From assembly GCF_000346465.2 (NCBI RefSeq), contig NC_034009.1:5781291-5845290 (forward strand): DNA of 64,000 nucleotides, read 5' to 3'. The stretch comes from Prunus persica (lineage: Eukaryota; Streptophyta; Magnoliopsida; Rosales; Rosaceae). A program made the translations under genes and the position numbers. The notes below the pieces were generated by a model that was given only the letters and a program-made list of their open reading frames with translations, had not been told where the DNA came from and ran no database searches. Of this stretch, positions 62,132-64,000 are shown piece by piece (position 1 is the first letter of the stretch; every line of letters begins with the position of its first letter).

Positions 62132-62212
62132 CTTGGTTACGCATAAGGATGAGGTACGTCAGAATTACTGCTAAAACCTCTGTAGAGATCTTCCCTCACA
62201 GAGCCTAGCTAC

Positions 62213-62256
<44 letters not shown>

Positions 62257-62494
62257 TCTCTCTTTTACATAAGGCTCCGGCTGCCCGGTTTATATTATAA
62301 ACATATCTCCATACCCTATTAGCTATTATTTTCTATACGATTCAATTGAACTAATTTAGGCATCGGAAGGCCTTTGCCCAACACCCCCCGGTGTGGTCCT
62401 CGTATTTGTTCTATTTTGCAGGGAGAAAGAGGCGGCAAAGAAGAAAGAGGAATCTTTCCAATCGAATATTCTCGTGGAGAAATTTGCTCCCACA

Positions 62495-62517
62495 AATTGG
62501 TGCTTTCATTGAGAGCA
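62495..62517 (+). other. Primer-binding region
   Basis: Directly after the LTR the sequence reads AATTGGTGCTTTCATTGAGA. This is recurrent at this place in plant Ty3/Gypsy elements of this branch. The primer tRNA was not determined. Confidence 0.55.
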
Positions 62518-62596
62518 CGAGTTATACTCAACGCGTGCTCAAGGAATCCGTTCCTCCTATTTTCCAATCAACTAAAGCCATTCCACCCACGATCCC

Positions 62597-64000
62597 GTGA
62601 TCGACATGGTGGCGCCACCACCTCTCACCACCGTGCCACCTACCGGACTTCCAGCTGAGACCACTGCACCGGCCACCGCCGCCGAATATGGTGGAACCTC
62701 CCATCAAGGTGGGCTCGTTACCACCGCCGACTTAGGCTCAGTCTTGGAGCAACTTCAAGCATTTCCTCCATTGCTTCCACGCTCCACACACTTCTCACCT
62801 CTCGATCCACGAAGTCAAGCAAACCTTAGTCTAAGAGTTGGCCAGCTAGCTCAGAGAATGGACGACCAAAGCAGTCTGAGGAGGCAGCTTCTCAACCAAA
62901 TAAGCTTGGCTCAAAACCTTGGCCTTGGATAACCGGGCGAAGAGAGAAGGATGGACGAACACGATGGTAGGCAGCACGACGAGTACCAAGCAGGACGAGC
63001 AAGAGTAAGCAGACAAGGCGATGGACAACAACGTGATCGGCCTGCCGACATGTCGCAGGCATCTGTGAGCCACACTCAGAGCAGACGAAGTCACCCATCC
63101 AGGTTGAGCCTGAGGAACGACGTGCGCGAGAGGCTGGGCCCACGATCTGACATCCATGTCCGCCTGGGCCCGCAGGGAAATGTACATCAAAGGCTAGGTC
63201 CCCAGTGAGGTCAGCTAAACAACCATCTCAATGAGGATCGTGAAGAAAGACGCTTAACTATCCACTCGCAGAGGAACATTCACGAAAGGCAAGGCCCCCA
63301 GGGAGGTTAACTGGATAACCCTCACAATGAGGATCACGAAGAAAGGCTCTCCGCTGCTCACTCTCGAAGAGTCGACTCTCACCAACAAGCTACAGAGAAT
63401 CTTTCACAAGTATAGTCCACCAACGCGCCACCTTGGCAGCGCAGGTGAGAAGGTCGACCCTCGGAGGACAATGAGGAAGTCAGTCAATATTGTGGAGGTC
63501 ACCAACGTAGTCGACTAGCAATGTGTGCAGAAGACGTTGAGAAGCTCGTGAATGACTGACTTCGAGACTTGAAGACCGGAGGAAACTTCGAGGATTCACT
63601 ACGTAAGGAGATGGACCAGGTGAACTCTACTCCTTTCACCCTCGATATCGAGCAGGTTGCTCACCCAAAGTGATTCTCGACACCCGCGTTCATACACTTC
63701 AAAGGGGATACCGATCCCGAGAGCCATTTAAAACACTACAAAAGTGTTATGATCCTCCACCAGGCTGACGACGCGCTAATGTGCAAGGTATTTGCGATGA
63801 CCTTGCGAGGAGCAGCCCAAGACTGGTTCCACACCCTACCATCCGGGTCGATCAGCAGCTTCAAGGAGCTGGCTTACGTCTTCACCAAAGAATACACCTC
63901 TTACCGGACAATCAAGAAGAACCCTGACCACTTGTACAACCTGCGCAAGAAGTTTGACGAATCCCTTCGAGATTACATCAAGAGATTCAAGGCAGAAAAG
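62597..64000 (+). pseudogene. gag of the second retrotransposon, seven in-frame stops
   Basis: One reading frame of 468 codons stays in phase from 62597 to the window end without a frameshift. It is interrupted by seven stops: TAA 62930, TGA 63206, then TAA, TAG and three TGA further on. The N-terminal part is Pro/Thr-rich, then LSLRVGQLAQRMDDQSSLRR. A repeat zone of RLGPQ/RERLGPR units (about 63110-63310) follows. The Retrotrans_gag core lies near the end (HFKGDTDPESHLKHYKS, MTLRGAAQDWFHTLPSG). Intact phase with many stops indicates decay by point mutation. The reading continues past 64000. Confidence 0.88.

Larger units (their letters stand above)
61864..62494 (+). repeat. 5' LTR of the second retrotransposon
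   Basis: It begins TGTGGGAACC and ends GCTCCCACA. A TATA box lies at 62124-62131, a CT-rich run at 62216-62249, and a 20-base tandem repeat at 61936-62015. The downstream 'aattggtgctttcattgaga' is the usual primer-binding neighbourhood of this group. The partner LTR is outside the window, so the ends rest on the 7-base inverted termini and position. Confidence 0.8.
61864..64000 (+). mobile_element. Ty3/Gypsy LTR retrotransposon, 5' part, decayed
   Basis: The element has a 631-bp LTR with TGTGGGA...TCCCACA ends, then a primer-binding region, then gag in one frame with stops. It runs off the window, so pol and the second LTR are not visible. The gag type (LRGAAQDWFHTLPSGSISSF, YIKRFKAEK) is of the Tat/Athila branch of plant Ty3/Gypsy. 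Its sequence is unlike the element at 30.5-43.4 kb. Confidence 0.88.

Overview
This is a nuclear plant genome window, from a woody eudicot and plausibly a member of the Rosaceae. That placement is an impression from gene and repeat style, not a computed result. The base composition is AT-rich, genes are split by many spliceosomal introns, a nuclear tRNA-Lys is present, and there are MITEs, Mutator-like and hAT-like elements and two Ty3/Gypsy LTR retrotransposons. One 195-base assembly gap (N) lies at 38829-39023.

The left half (1-28.5 kb) is conserved genic DNA. In order it holds: the 3' end of a BUD23/RID2 18S rRNA methyltransferase gene (+); a two-exon 60S acidic ribosomal protein P3 gene (-); a complete 25-exon UTP25/NOF1 gene (SSU processome, -) whose exon phases all close to a 762-codon frame, with two GC-AG introns; a complete 8-coding-exon COQ5 gene for the mitochondrial ubiquinone C-methyltransferase (-); and a tRNA-Lys(CUU) gene. 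Three of these genes act in ribosome production, and two of them carry telo-box motifs (AAACCCTAA type) upstream of the start codon.

The middle (29-43.4 kb) is dominated by a nearly pristine 12.8-kb Ty3/Gypsy element of the Tat type (two RNase H domains). Its two 1455-bp LTRs differ at only two sites that I found, and it has a 5-bp target duplication. gag, protease and RT-RNaseH-integrase run on the minus strand. On the opposite strand, between integrase and the LTR, sits an intact four-exon gene with a plant mobile domain (PMD). Because it is antisense to the genomic RNA, its introns can survive retrotransposition.

The right part (43.4-64 kb) is an accessory region of decay and duplication. 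It contains an F-box pseudogene, a cyclic-nucleotide-gated channel pseudogene that keeps its intron structure, and an intact BAHD acyltransferase gene resembling spermidine hydroxycinnamoyl transferase. It also contains a small family of secreted two-module defensin-like genes: two intact, one truncated, and one inverted copy with a stop. A Mutator-like TIR element with a 9-bp target duplication has captured a piece of a nucleoside diphosphate kinase gene. Several other TIR elements are present, two with exact 8- or 9-bp target duplications. The window ends inside a second, decayed Ty3/Gypsy element whose gag carries seven in-frame stops but no frameshift.
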